A stretch of DNA of 64,000 nucleotides from contig JAKUCV010006658.1 of the NCBI GenBank assembly GCA_028386065.3, positions 54,903-118,902 of the forward strand, written 5' to 3'. A program made the translations under genes and the position numbers. This DNA is from Turnera subulata (taxonomy: Eukaryota > Streptophyta > Magnoliopsida > Malpighiales > Passifloraceae). The notes under the pieces are model-generated. The model had not been told where the DNA came from, did not search any database, and was given only the letters and a program-made list of their open reading frames with translations. This document shows positions 47,956 to 60,800 of the stretch, piece by piece. The first letter of the stretch is position 1; every line of letters starts with the position of its first letter.

Positions 47956-48929
47956 TTGCCTTTTTCTTGGCAGCAGGGCTCTTTGAGCGGCCTAACTAAA
48001 GAATGGATAAGATAATTATATTCCTTGTCTCGCCTGCAATTCGCTCTTTCCCTCACACATGCCTCTTAATATCAGATGCATAGTACAATGTTTGCCTATT
48101 ACACTAATAAGGATAGCAATATAATAACATTCTAAAGTTGACAACAAGTAATCAAATCCATCCACTGAAGTTTTTCTGGTGTCTAATAAACAAAACATCC
48201 CACTCTTATTTCAAAAACGCTTTCTTCAGGCAATTACCTTATCCATCGCAGGTGTGGCTAGAAGGCTAGAACGCTTTCCTATCTTGTTCTTTGCAATCCA
48301 AAGGCAATGAATTTCAAGAACAGCCCGCATGTCTATCTTTTTGTCACTTGTTAACAATAAGATCTCTTTCCTTTTGCATCATTGTTTTGTAGAACATGCT
48401 ATCTTTATTGCGATTGTAGTTTTTGGAGGCATACTGATACATGTGTTTGTTGTTGAAATTAACAATCTTGGTAGTAAATAAATGGCTTTTTTTTTTTTTG
48501 GTCTTGAACCGAGATCATACAGAGATCATACAGGGAATATTATAGCCGAGATTCAGTGTTAACCGTTTATTTGATGCAATAAATAGAAAAATAGGTGTAA
48601 GGTTGAATAAAGGTAGAGGTAAATGGATATGTAATTACACCTTTTCTTTTTTGGAGCGAACATATGAGATGTGTAATTACACCTCATTTCTAATGTAATG
48701 AGATTTCTATGATTTAATTTTTTTGGATCCGGTACAGGAACAGGAATGAGATTCCATAATTTAGGCAGGCTTTTATGATGATGAAATTAAAGAGTTTCTT
48801 AAGTTGAAGGGTAATTGTCAGAAGAAAAAAATACATTTTAAGGATGGAATCACGAATGACCTTCCATTCTTTTGACCTACTTCCTATTTGAAAAATTGGA
48901 CCAGTGGACAGCATGAAATTGGGTAAGAG
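47956..48929. other. Spacer; start duplicated with 34582-34700
   Basis: Bases 47956-48055 match 34582-34715. The rest has no gene. A T run at 48487 followed by GGTCTTGAACC and a duplicated AGATCATACAG may be another truncated retroposon end. Confidence 0.5.
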
Positions 48930-49500
48930 TAGACCTGGCAAAACGGGTATTGACACGACAACCCGACGCGAACCCGACACGAAATTAGCAGGTATAAGTC
49001 AGAGATTTTCAACCCGTTTAGTTAAATGGATCGACCCGACACGACCCGAAAATTAGCAGGTCAGGTAGCGGATTGACCCTCCAACCCGATGAGTACCTGT
49101 TTATGACCCGATTATATTTAAGATATAAATACTTTCCTGATTCAATGTAAGGCTTATTTAATATTTAAGGCCAAAGTTACCAAAATCATCCAAAAATAAT
49201 TTTACAAACACTTTAAAATATTATTACATTATAATTCTATGCGAGCACATTTAATTATATGCCTATTTGCCTAAAAAAATACAACGACTTGTGCAAAATA
49301 GAAAAATTTCAAATTAGTTTTTAGGCTTGTTGGACTTAATAGGTAACCCACGGGTCAACCCGAACGCGACTCGATAATAAACGGGTTGGACACGACCCGA
49401 CCAGATTATTAAATGGGTTGGATTGGGTTGAATAATCAGAACCCGTTTACCTGTTCAACCCGACACGAACCCGACACGACAACACGAATTGCCAGGTCTA
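48930..49500. mobile_element. hAT-type MITE, perfect 8-bp TSD GGTAAGAG
   Basis: 571 bp with inverted ends TAGACCTGGCA and TGCCAGGTCTA, flanked by GGTAAGAG (48922-48929, 49501-49508). Repeated CCCGACACGA and AACCCGTTTA motifs fill both subterminal regions. The TSD length assigns it to hAT. No coding capacity. Confidence 0.95.
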
Positions 49501-49740
49501 GGTAAGAGTCACTTCCAATATAAAAGGGAAAAAGAAGAAAGATTTAAGCAGATGAGTTTTTTAATAAGAACGTTGGATGAGCCTGTAAACAAAATTCGTA
49601 CAGGAGTTCGATTCTATAGAAGAAGAGAATCTAATTCTAATTCATGTATTCCAAAAAAATGAATCTAATTTCAAAAACTGCAAAGGCACCTGTCAAGCAA
49701 CTTTGCGCACCATCGTGGTTGGCCTATCCACCAGCAGATT

Positions 49741-50928
49741 GGGTTTTTGGGTTTTTTGGGCCCCCATGTTTAGTGGTTTGGCCAATTTGGCACCCCGACA
49801 TTTTTTTTGGCCGGGCATATACCCAAGATTACATGGGCAGGCCAGACGTAGACCCTTGGTCAGACACCTGCTGACGTGGAGGCTGCCCGGGTATTTCCGC
49901 ATGTTACTGTAGCAAAACGACGTCGGTTTAAGTGAGAGAACGTCACCGTTTCTTGCCACGCCGGACACAGGTGGCATAGTGGGGCCCACTTCACTTAAAG
50001 GCCCAAATTGTTCCCATACCGAACCGAAACCGCTCCGAACCAGGGTCTACGTTTGGCCTGCCCATGCAATATCAGGGTCTACGCCCGGCTAAAAAAAATG
50101 TCGGGGTACCAAATTGGCCAAACCACTAAACATGGGGGCCCAAAAAACCCAAAAACCCTTTAGAATTAAAGTATTGGTTTTGGAAAAATAACGGAAGTAA
50201 AATAATAAACTAACTCATTACATCTGGTTCAATAATAGTTCTTTCCAATTTATAATTTAAAATTGAATTTAAGTGAGATTTTATGCCACTACTATATAAT
50301 TATTTTAATTTTTTTTCAAAAAATTAATTCTAGCACAAGATAATAATTATAATAATAAATATTTATTTTCTAATTTTTTTATATTTGAGATTTGATCTCG
50401 TTCTTTATTTATTGTTATTATTAAAAAAATTTAGGTACTTTTTACAAATTTAGACCGGTGGGAGAGTTTAAATGGGAATTTTTAGAAATTAGTGTATGAA
50501 AAAAATAAAATTTTAAAAATAATAAATCCAGCATAATAAGGTGTATTTATTTAAAACCAAGTAAAATTTTTGGAAATTAATTTTTACTCATTTTTAATAT
50601 TGTTAAAAATAAAATATGATTAAAAGAAAGAAAAATGATTAGATAAATAATCAAAATTGGGTCAGCTTTCATTTCGGTTTCCAACAAATTTCGGGTCGGT
50701 TTGGTGAAACACCCGGGGTCGATAGCATGCGGGTAAATACGATGTCGTTTTGCTACAGTAGCACGCGTAAATACCTCGGGCAGCCTCCACGTCAGGAGGT
50801 GCCTGACCAGGGGTCTACGTTTGGCCTGCTCATGCAATCTCTCGGGGTATATGCCCGGCCAAAAAAAATATCGGGGTACCAAATTGGCCAAACCACTAAA
50901 CATGGGGGCCCAAAAAACCCAAAAACCC
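49741..50928. mobile_element. Composite Mutator-like non-autonomous element, TSD CAGCAGATT
   Basis: Outer ends are inverted copies starting GGGTTTTTGGGTTTTTTGGG, similar over about 190 bp, flanked by a perfect 9-bp duplication CAGCAGATT (49732-49740, 50929-50937). A third end in the right-hand orientation lies inside at about 50035-50160, followed by 540 bp of AT-rich DNA. The unit therefore looks like a complete small element (49741-50160) plus extra DNA and a second right end. The 9-bp TSD points to a Mutator-type transposase acting in trans. Confidence 0.85.
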
Positions 50929-50937
50929 CAGCAGATT

Positions 50938-51283
50938 TGGGCAAGCTCATATGTAATGATTTCATTCCAAGTCAGTAAAATAGCAACTATGTTCACGAAA
51001 AAAAAAAAGAAGAAAGAATCTCGAATCAAGAAGGTAAAAGCATAGTCAAACTATGAGGTGCAATGAATCCAGTGGGACCAATGATTCTAAACAGAGACTC
51101 GAGACAAAATCAAATCATTGGCCGGGAGTTTCATTTGAGCCCGTAAAAGTAGCTGTATACGAAAGCGATAAAGTCTCTACTCGGCCCACAAAGTAATATT
51201 ATCGCATCGGCTACAAAATACAGCCCACGACAAAGAGCATGGCTCTATACTCTCCCATCCTCATCTATGAGCTGATTAATTAG
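50938..51283. other. Spacer
   Basis: No gene; an A run near 50999 and otherwise unremarkable sequence. It ends in TTAATTAG, the target duplication of the next MITE. Confidence 0.5.
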
Positions 51284-51464
51284 CAATGTTATTAAACCCA
51301 GACCGGAGGTTGAACCGGTCGGGCCTCCGGGTCACGGTTTTTTCGGCTAAATACTAGTCAAACTACGGTTCAACCAGAAATTAACAAAGGGATAAGAAAC
51401 CCGGAGACCCAGCTGGGTCACAGTTAACCGGGTCCGACTGTCCGGGCCGGGTTTGATAACACTG
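51284..51464. mobile_element. hAT-type MITE, 8-bp TSD TTAATTAG
   Basis: 181 bp with inverted ends CAATGTTATTAAACCC and (complement) CAGTGTTATCAAACCC, flanked by TTAATTAG (51276-51283, 51465-51472). Same family as 44480-44649. Confidence 0.92.
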
Positions 51465-51486
51465 TTAATTAGAGAGGGCGAGAGTC

Positions 51487-54400
51487 AGTTAGTAAGTGGG
51501 GTTTGCTACGCACTTAAAAAAAAAACTATCCAGAGCATTTTCTTTACAATAGCTTTTAAAAACAGCTTTACCGGCGAGCCACTCCACCGGGATGATGTAA
51601 ACCCAGACGGAGTAATCGCCGTCCACCACCACCATTCCAAAAACAACTCCTTAACTAGAGATTCCATGGGCGAATCCAGTGAGGGAGAACGTTTTACCAC
51701 CACAAACAGAGAGCGAGTGAGAGAGAGATCCCCTGTGAGGAGAGACCCCAACCCCGAACAAACTTATTTTCAACTTGGAACCCCATCCCAAACTTCAAAG
51801 AACCCCGGATCTGCTACTGTGCCTGAGAAAGAGAAGGCAAGAGCAGGGAGAGGCGGTGACAGAAGCTCCAAGAAGGTGCGGCTCAAAGAACCCATGAAGC
51901 ACTACCCAACAGTTAACATGGAAATGGAGGATGCCTCTGAAGCAGAGGAGAAGGGCGCTACCACCGAACCCTGAATGACCGACACCGTAATGGAGGACCC
52001 CCGAACCAGCTACTTGGAGATGCTCAAGGGAGGAGCAAACGGCCAGCAAGCATCCGACCCTTGGGAGGAGGAAGGTGAAGCTAAATTTGAAGATGGCGAC
52101 ATTGAGGTAGTTGAGTGGGATGGCAAAAAAATTGTGGATCTCTCCAAAACTTTCTTGAGCAGGCTACAAAAACTGTCATAAAGAGTAGTTGTTGTCAAAT
52201 TGCTCGGAAGAGCAATAGGCTTTAAAACTCTCCAGTCGAAGCTCTACACTTTATGGAATCCAAAAGGCCCGATGAAGATTATTGACTTAGCGAAAAATTA
52301 CTTTGCAGTCTGGTTCTGGGAGGAAGAAGACTACCACAAAGCCTTGCTCAACGGCCCCTAGTCCATCTTTAGCCATGTCTTAACTGTTCAACCATGGTCC
52401 CAATCATTCAGAGCCTCCTCCAACTCCATAGATACGGTGGTATCTTGGGTACGTTTCCTGGATTTTGCACTCGACCATTATCACTCCCGAATTCTGAAAA
52501 CTTTAGAAAATTTGGTCGGTAAAACTATCAAACTAGAAAGGAACTCAGATAACCCCTTAAGGGGCAAATTTGCTAAAGTGGTCGATGCAGTGGACTTAAC
52601 CCAACCCTTGGAAGGCACTGTTACTGTCGAAAGTGAATCTTATAAGGTCGTCTATGATGGCCTTCCAGACATATGTGGAATTTGCGGCAGAGTGGGGCAT
52701 CCCTCTGTATTGTGCCCGAAAAACATCCATGTGATCCCTCCAAGCACCCCCGGGTTCCTGATCCCCTCGGAGCAGCCCGACACCACTACCCCCGGAAGCA
52801 CCAAGCTGTCAGAAACCATTGCAAGTACAAATCCTCCTCTTTCAAGTCCTGGGCAAAAGAAGAATCCCGAGGAGAATGGATGAATGCTCCCAAAAGGAGC
52901 AGGAGACCTCCTAAAAGGCAAGTTGATGGTAACCCAACCCACCTCAGAAACCAATTTAGCTCAAGCTCAGAGAACCAATTCCAGACACTATATGATACCA
53001 CTCCAGACCACGCTTCTATCCCATACCAAGATTACCCAGCTCATGTTCCCAAGCCTAATCATGCAACCCCCACAAACAAAGCAGACACGAAGCCGTCTCA
53101 CCAGAAAATCACTCATCATAATCTCAAACCTAACGCTTCCACCAACACAATCAGTGGCCAAGCCTCATCATAAAAACAGACCCGTAACCCTCTCACCAAC
53201 ATTACCAACAAGCATACCCCCACCCAAAAACCGGCCGACACTGGTCTTGTGCCTACCAAACCGCAGCCCAAAGTCATCCTAAAATAAAACCCCACTGCCA
53301 GTCCTTCACCACGCCCCCTATCAGACCTTCCCCTGCCACCTAAGACTACACACTCAGCGGTGAAACTATCAGAAGCAAACCACAAAGACGTTGTACCCGC
53401 CAAGGAGCCAGACCATACCCTTATCCCACCACATGTTACTCACCATTCCCCCTCTCAACCCTCTGCTGGTATTGTAATTAACGAGCCGATTAAACCACCC
53501 GATCCTTTACACACTGCCTCTCTAGTCCAATGTCCTCTGTCAGTGGACACTGACATGGTTGAAGCTCCCATTGGGCACAGCAATCAATCCCAATTAACAG
53601 ACTGTAATCCAAACACAGTTATGAAGCAAAACCAATCCCACTGGAACATGCAGATAAGGAGGGCGGTGGGTGTAGCTCCCCCACAGTCACAGTAACAGTA
53701 TCAAAACTTGGCCCCAATCCACTAAACTTATAATGATTCCAATCTTATTATGGAATTGCCAAGGGGCACGCAAAAAGCAATTCAGAAGAAAATTCAAGGA
53801 AGTTTGCAGCAATCACAAACTGGAGGTAGCAGTTACCGTTGAACCAAGGGTGAGTGGTTGCAGAGCTAATCGCATAATAAGAAGATTAGGATTCACAACT
53901 TCACATAGAGTTGAAGCAAGGGGATTTTCAGGGGGCGTGTGGTTCCTTTGGCATAATGGAAGGGTGGATGTGGAGATTATACACAACCATACCCAATTCA
54001 TCCATGCCCGCTTCTCTATGGGAACAAGTTTCTTTCTCTTTACCGCAATTTATGCCAGCCCATAGAAAAAGTGGAGAAATTACTGCTTGAAAAACATTGA
54101 AGCCCTTGCTAGCCATGTATCTGAACTGTGGCTTCTAGCGGGAGACTTTAATGCAATCTTGAACGGAGAGGAGAGAAAAGACAGATTCGGGCGTCCAGGT
54201 TCAGCAAATAAGAATTTTGTCAACTGTCTTACCAACACCAATCTACTTGATTTGGATTTTACGGGAGGCAGAAACACTTGGAAAGGAGGCGGTCACCAAG
54301 CACGACTCGACCATTTTTTTTTTGTAATAACCAATGGAGATTGAGATATCAGGAGGCAACTGTTTTCCACCTCCCATATCTTTGCTTCGACCATAGACCT

Positions 54401-57314
54401 TTGGTTATCAAGCAAGGGGTTGCGCCGCCTCCAAAAGACAGTAGGCCCTTTAGGTACCAAGCGGCTTGGCAAACTCACCCAAATTTTGAAGAATTCATCC
54501 ATAGCAATTGGAACATGAAAGCGGGGGTAATAGAAGCACTCAAAGAACTGACTCCAAAAGTCCAATAATGGAACAGGGCCGTGTTTGGTAATATTCACAG
54601 AAGAAAAAAGAGACTCCTTGTCCGACTGGATGGTATACAAAAATTTTTGGAAAGGAAGCCTCCATCTTTTCTAAGCAAACTAGAGAAAGAATTAAGAATG
54701 GAGTTAGATAGTGTACTCATCCAAGAAGAGATCCTTTTGGGTGCAAAAGGCAAGACGCAAATGGATACAAGATGGAGATAGGAACACGACATTTTTTCAG
54801 GCCACCACTGTAATCCAGAGGAAGAAAAACAAAATCGAAGGCTTGAAGGATGGAGCAGGCAATTGGATTTCTAACGAGAAAGAGTTGCAAGCTCTCGCAG
54901 TAAAGTACTTCCAAAACCTATTCCCGGAGGAGGGAAGCAACATCTGCCTATGCCCCATACCGAATCTTTTTCCTCAAGTAGAGGACCACAGATTAGAGGC
55001 TCTTATGTATCCTATCTCGGAGCTAGAAGTGAAGGATTGTTTGAAACAAATGGGTCCCCTCCAAGCCCCTGGCCCTTATGGGTTTCATGCTACTTATTGT
55101 GAATCCTATTGGAACCACGTAGGCAACAACCTAACAGTCATGATACGGGATTGCTTTGAAAATAATTGGTGGGATCCCAAGCTGAACATAACACTCATTG
55201 TCCTAATCCCCAAGACTGAAAAACCCGAGAGTCTTACCCAATTTAGACCAATAGGATTGTGTAATGTAGCAAACAAAATAATTACCAAAATTATAGTCAA
55301 TAGGAACAAACCAATCTTGGGAGAGTTGGTCGCCCCAAACCAATCAAGCATTGTCCCTAATAGGCATATCACTGATAACATTATCATCGTGTAGGAATTC
55401 ATACATTCTATGGAGAAAAAATGCAGTGAAGCTGGTGCCATGGCCATCAAGATTGATCTAGAAAAGGCGTATGATCGACTAAGATGGAGTTTCTTCCGAG
55501 ACACATTGCAAAAGGTGGGATTCCCGAGTGTGCTGATTGATTTGATCATGAGATGCATCTCCACATCATCTCTCCAGATCTCGTGGAATGGAACTGTCTC
55601 AGAACCTTTTCACCCCTCCCGTGGTATTAGGCAGGGGGACCCTCTCTCTCCTTACATATTCGTTCTCTGTATGGAAAGATTGGGTCATTTGATCAGGACT
55701 GCTGCCAATCAAAAGAGGTGGAAATCGATTTCAGCCAGTCAAAGCGGGCCCAAACTTACTCATTTCTTCTTCGCAGATGACCTCCTATTATTTGCAGAAG
55801 CATCCTTGGATCAGGCGAGTGTTGTGGGGGACTGTTTATAGAACTTTTGCTCCCTCTCTGGGCAAAAAATTAGTAGGGACAAGTCGCGAATTTTCTTTTC
55901 CGAGAAAGTCCCACCTCGGCTTAAAGATGAAGTATGTTCGGCCTTAGGATTCCAAAAAACTTTAAATCTAGGGAAACACCTTAGAATCCCAATCATTTAT
56001 GACAGAGAAAATAAGAAAATTTTGGATACCTGGTGGACAAAGCACAATGCAAGCTCAATGGCTGGAAATCTTCACAACTCTCCCTAGCCGGCCGCGTGAC
56101 TTTGGCAAGATCAGTGCTCTCTGCCCTTCCAATCTACACGATGCAGACGGTTAGGCTGCCACGGGCTATTTGTGATAAATTGGATAACATTTGTAGACAA
56201 TTTGTGTGGGGCTCATCTCCAATCAAGAAAAGAATGCATTTGGTGAATTGGGAAGTCATGTGTAATCCGAAAAAGCAGCGGAGGAATAGGTTTGAAGAAG
56301 ATGTGGTCCTTGAATGATGCACTTATAGTGAAGTTGGCATGGAAGCTAGTAGAGGGCAACAACAGCTTATGGACTCAAGTGTTCAGACAGAAATATCTGG
56401 GGGGTCTCTCGGTCGCTCCAACAACCTTGAAAAGAAAACCAGGTTCCAATCTCTGGAATGCCCTCAATTCAGAAGTAAGGTAGGATGGAAAGTAAAAGCT
56501 GGTGAGAATACTTTATTTTGGGAAGATAAGTGGCTTTGGCAGGATCAAGAACTCAATGCATCACACCATGACATTCCCAAACATCTCTTAGGAAAACCTT
56601 TGAGTCACTTCACTGACCATTTTGGAAATTGGGACTGGATTATCTTACAACCTTTACTATCCTTTGAGGCGAGTGAGGAACTGTTCCGACTACCAATTTA
56701 GCACGCAGCAAGGTTTTCCAGCCTTTTGCATTGCATCCACACTGGACCTCCCCCCACCAGGGGTCATTAAACTAAATGTTGCTATTAATTCATCTAATAG
56801 CAATTTTATTAGAAGTGGAGGGGGAGTCTACAGAAACTCCCAAGGATTTTGGCTCTCAGGATTTGGCTATACTTTCAACCCCAGTAAGCCTCGCATGGTA
56901 GAAATACTAGCAATCAACCAAGGTCTACAGTTTGCACGAGTCAAGGGGTTCGCACCAGTCATTTTGGAGTCAAAAGCAGAGGACGTCCTAGAGTGGCTAT
57001 CAGATGAAGTCTCATGGGATCAAGATTTTGATGGGATTGTAAACTTAATTAAATCCATACAAAGTAGTTTTGTCAGTCTGTCTTTTGCAGTAGTTAGTCC
57101 AGAAGCCAATTCTGTGGCTAAGGGCATAGCTCAATTGTCGCTTAATTATGGTCCAAGGGTAACCGTTCTGGCATCACCCCCACCGGTTATCAATTCCCTC
57201 CTGTTGGAGGATAGGAGTTCTATAGGTCTACGACCTCAGGTTGATTTTGATGTAACTTGGTTTCCACTATTAATACACATCCCGCCTTCCCGGTCTTCGA
57301 CCAAAAAAAAAAAA
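51487..57314 (+). mobile_element. Decayed L1-like LINE with poly(A) and 15-bp TSD
   Basis: A 5.8-kb element ending CTTCGACC plus 12 A, flanked by GAGAGGGCGAGAGTC (51472-51486) and GAGAGGGCAAGAGTC (57315-57329). ORF1 and ORF2 are both present with several stops and frameshifts, so it is older than the LINE at 28208. The 3' tip TCGACC-A(n) is shared with the tail-only insertions elsewhere. Confidence 0.95.
51666..53696 (+). pseudogene. LINE ORF1 (DUF4283 and CCHC knuckle), broken
   Basis: Starts M-G-E-S-S-E-G-E-R-F. The DUF4283-like region (L-L-G-R-A-I-G-F, F-W-E-E-E-D-Y) spans about 52195-52450 and is followed by the CCHC knuckle C-G-I-C-G-R-V-G-H-P-S-V-L-C near 52680-52720. The remainder is a Pro/Thr-rich linker. 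In-frame stops occur at 51972 and near 52359, and there are at least two frameshifts after 52880. The product would be the RNA-binding partner of ORF2. Confidence 0.85.
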
Positions 57315-57371
57315 GAGAGGGCAAGAGTCCAAAAACAAAGGAATGCTGTTAACAGCTGTGAATCGCCATGA
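53733..57371 (+). pseudogene. LINE ORF2 (endonuclease, RT, RNase H), broken
   Basis: Endonuclease: L-L-W-N-C-Q-G-A from 53748, then L-L-A-G-D-F-N-A-I near 54134. Reverse transcriptase: Q-F-R-P-I-G-L-C-N, I-D-L-E-K-A-Y-D, G-I-R-Q-G-D-P-L-S-P and F-F-A-D-D-L-L-L-F near 55770. RNase H: P-P-P-G-V-I-K-L-N-V near 56755 and later V-I-L-E-S-K-A. Stops at about 54063, 54343, 55392 and 55839, with further shifts near 54780, 56000 and 56300-56500, make it non-functional. The last frame runs past the poly(A) into the flank. Confidence 0.9.
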
Positions 57372-57439
57372 CACTGACAGTGCAATTTGACAATCTTTAT
57401 AGAATTATAGTCTATCACATGCATTCCTCAGATATTCAG

Positions 57440-57805
57440 GACTAGGTAGACAAGGAGTTGATTAAATCTTTACGATTCTGAACCCACAAGCAGGAGCAGT
57501 CCATGCTTGATAAGAAGCCATTCGTTGTGGGGATTGATACTTGAGGAATCCACACAAGTACCACTCCATCCAAGTAAGGCCTGAATTCAGGACATATATA
57601 TATATATATATATATGCATGACTATCTCCATAAGCAGCATCAATATGGAACCACAGGTTGTATTTTTTTGCCACTTTGCCCACCCCTAATTCAATTGGAT
57701 CTACAGATGTAGTCCCAACGGTTGCACAAAAGTACAGTGGTATGAGACCATGACTTGATATCCTCTTGGATTGCATCTTGAAGCGTTTGTGGAGAAAGCG
57801 AAAAT
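57440..57805 (-). pseudogene. Aromatic amino acid decarboxylase (TyDC/TDC-like) fragment
   Basis: Minus strand reads L-Q-D-A-I-Q-E-D, then after a shift [44 protein letters not shown] and D-C-S-C-L-W-V-Q. This is the central part of plant PLP-dependent tyrosine/tryptophan decarboxylases. The N-x-H-K-W segment carrying the PLP lysine is not preserved (P-T-T-N-G-F stands there), a (TA)n run sits inside the coding region, and frameshifts are present. It is a short dead fragment; the rest of the gene is not in the window. Confidence 0.85.
57595..57615. repeat. (TA)n microsatellite inside the decarboxylase fragment
   Basis: About ten TA units between the codons for D-A-A-Y and C-P-E-F-R-P-Y-L, where the family normally has a few residues such as A-G-S-A-C-I. 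Confidence 0.9.
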
Positions 57806-57814
57806 CCATCAGAA

Positions 57815-60800
57815 AAGTACGTCGGGAGGCACCGGAAATTGGAAGGTGGATCGAATACTCATTAGTTTTAATTCAGTGTTCCCTGTGGTTCTCGGGTTGC
57901 TGCTGCCACCGCCCTTGTCATACATAGGCGGTGCGGCTGTTATACTCGTTTTAAATCAAAACAATAATAATGTATAGTGTTTTATTCAATAACCGACTTA
58001 ATTATTGCGACAAAAAAAATTGTAACCGACTTGATTATCGAATAAATAATTTAGTAATATTATGTTTCCTATGACTAGATGGATTAGCTGATACTTATGA
58101 ATAGATACCTGCATACCTCATATTGACATACATACACTTACACAGCTAAGAAAGGAAGAAAGAAGAATTCCATTTAGATTTACGGCAATCTTTAGTGTCT
58201 TCTGGTAAGTACTAAAAACTCTTTGAAATATGTGAAGTTAATGTTTTAGAATGCAGTCATAGTATTTACCCCGTTTGATGATTCGATTACTCTATCCCTT
58301 CCATGTGCCTTTTCATTGGGCTTGAGCTGGTTTTGTTATGGTCTGCACTGTCTGTTAATTGGAAACTGTTTTATGATAGTAGATGTTTAATAATTTCTTG
58401 CATGCAGTTAGTTAGACGATTCAATGGAGCATGGGCAGGGAGATTCAAGTGAGGAATGGTATGCATTTTCTTAATGTAAACTTAGTTTATATGTGGTATT
58501 TGAGTTATATATTGTTATTTGGATTTATATAATTTAAAAATTTTAAACAAAAATTTTAACTTTCAGGGAGGAGGAATTTGACATGAAGCCACATGTTAGC
58601 GATGGAATGTACTATGGAGGCATTGAAATGCCCGATCATATTGAGTAAGATATATTAACTCACACCGTTTCAATTTCTATTATTTAGTGGTTCAATTAAT
58701 ATTTACTTATTTTTCTTTATTTTCTAAAAATTTCTTTATGAAAACAGTAGCTCCATATTCGAAGTTCCCGACTTCCTACAAGTTCCCTTTGAAATGCTTC
58801 CTTTTGTTAATTCTGCTATAACAGCTATGGAGTCTTACAATAAAAAAGAGGTTTGTTTTTTTAACTTGAAAGATAAAGTTAACTTTTGCATATTTTTCAT
58901 TCATAATATTTGGAATATAAAACAATATCATTAACTATCTTTATAATTTTTTTAGGGCACCAACTTTGAAGTATGTGAGGACCTGGAAATAAAAGGCAAC
59001 TCATCCTTGGAAGTTATAAGGAAGCAGGGAGTTATAAAGTAATTTATAAATGGCACCATGTCAACTTTTATGGGTATGATGAATTAGGTAGCAGGAAGTT
59101 ATTTTATGGAAGAGTAATGTATGAGCTTGATCATCTGGAGCTCCGATTCAGTGAATGCTTCCGTGTGGATGATAAAGAGGGTATGGTTCCGGCCTTCTGT
59201 TTTCTGCATATCTATTTATTTATTAAATCAGATATTTAATTCATTGTGCTCTTAGCGTGATGCCTTAATTACTTTGTTTGCCATCAACTTTTGCATTTAC
59301 CTTATTTGATCAACTTACATTTCACAATGAGAAAAACCTAGACTTAATGCATGTGAGAATATATAGTTGTAAAAAGATGCATAATATCCGATATCACGTC
59401 ATTGATGTAAAGGGCCCAGGATATATGAACTCGTCCGAGTGTATTTGTTTTGGAAATGAATAAATTTATGTGAACTGAAAAATTTAGAGTAAGATTAGCT
59501 AGTAAATTTATTTATATGGAACATCTCATTCTTTTCCAACTCCAAATGATTCCAAATTGCTTCTGGTATCATTAATTTTATAATTCCCTACACTACACAT
59601 ATGATAGTCTCAATAAATTTTAAAGTTTAGCTGGTCCCCGAAACAAACTATATATATGCTCTCTGATATTTTAACAAATGTTTACTCAATTTCTTTCTGT
59701 ATTTCTGGCAGGCAATAGCGATCCCATAGTTAATTCCCCCACCCACCCTGTTGAAGCCGAAAACCTCATAACATCCGCCACTCCTCCCATTAATTCTCCC
59801 AATTAAAATTCAAATCCCACCTATCCTATTGAAGTTTAAAACCTCATAATTCAAAAAGTCACTATTCCTTCTACACAATCACACCATCCTATAAATCTAG
59901 AGAATCCAATGAATTTTTATGATGAAACATTTTTTGAATCAAATACACCTTTAGCACACCTTGTTAATTGGAACTGCCCTAAAAATAAAACAAAAAGGAA
60001 ACACACTTCGTTCCCCACCCTATCCCCACTCTCAAAATGTAGAAAATCAAGTCTTGAGTGAAGTAGATTTCTTGATAAGCTGTTATCTGAGCTCAAGAAG
60101 CTGGCTGCATCAACTCCTCCCTAAAAGCTTCCCTCAAGCTTCCACGATTTTGCTTCTCAGAATTATCATCTATCTCTACAATGATTACCGGATGATCCTC
60201 GCTTTTTTTTTTTTTTTCATTTTATTATTGTTTTGTTCGCATCATTTGTTATGAAGTCTTCTTCTTCTTGTTATTTTCTTAATTTTTCAGCTTCAGCTTC
60301 TACACCATGTATTAAAATTTCATTAATAAAAAATTTGATGATTTATCGAAAAAACAAAACGAGATTTGTGGGTTCTGTAGCGGGGAACGAGATGCTGTTT
60401 CGATTGCTCATCCACTTTCTTCTGTTGAGGGTAGAAAATATTAATAGTACGTTCAATCTATGTGAGTGAAACCGGAGAAAAAAATTTGGTTGTATGATTT
60501 TATCATCCAGTCAAAGTCTGCTCAATGTTCTTATGAACTTTCGACAAAAAAAAAAATGTTCTTATGAACTTAACTTATCATAACAGCAATGCCCTCCTAA
60601 TCTTATTCTTATTACTATTTCATGTAAAACTTTATTATGATGCTTAACTAAATTTTCATTCTTAATAAATGAACGACACTTGAACTGGTGAAAAGTTCTA
60701 TAATGTCGATAATGTTGCCCTTTAGGAGTGCTCGTGAACATTTTGCCGCAAAAATGACGCATACGGGAGGAGGATTGAGAATTGGGAATTCATTGTAGCA

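Noticed and set aside
50577..51045. Overlapping ORFs on both strands
   Set aside because: They fall in the inverted end of the Mutator-like element; the same text appears at 40200 and 49760 as repeat DNA.
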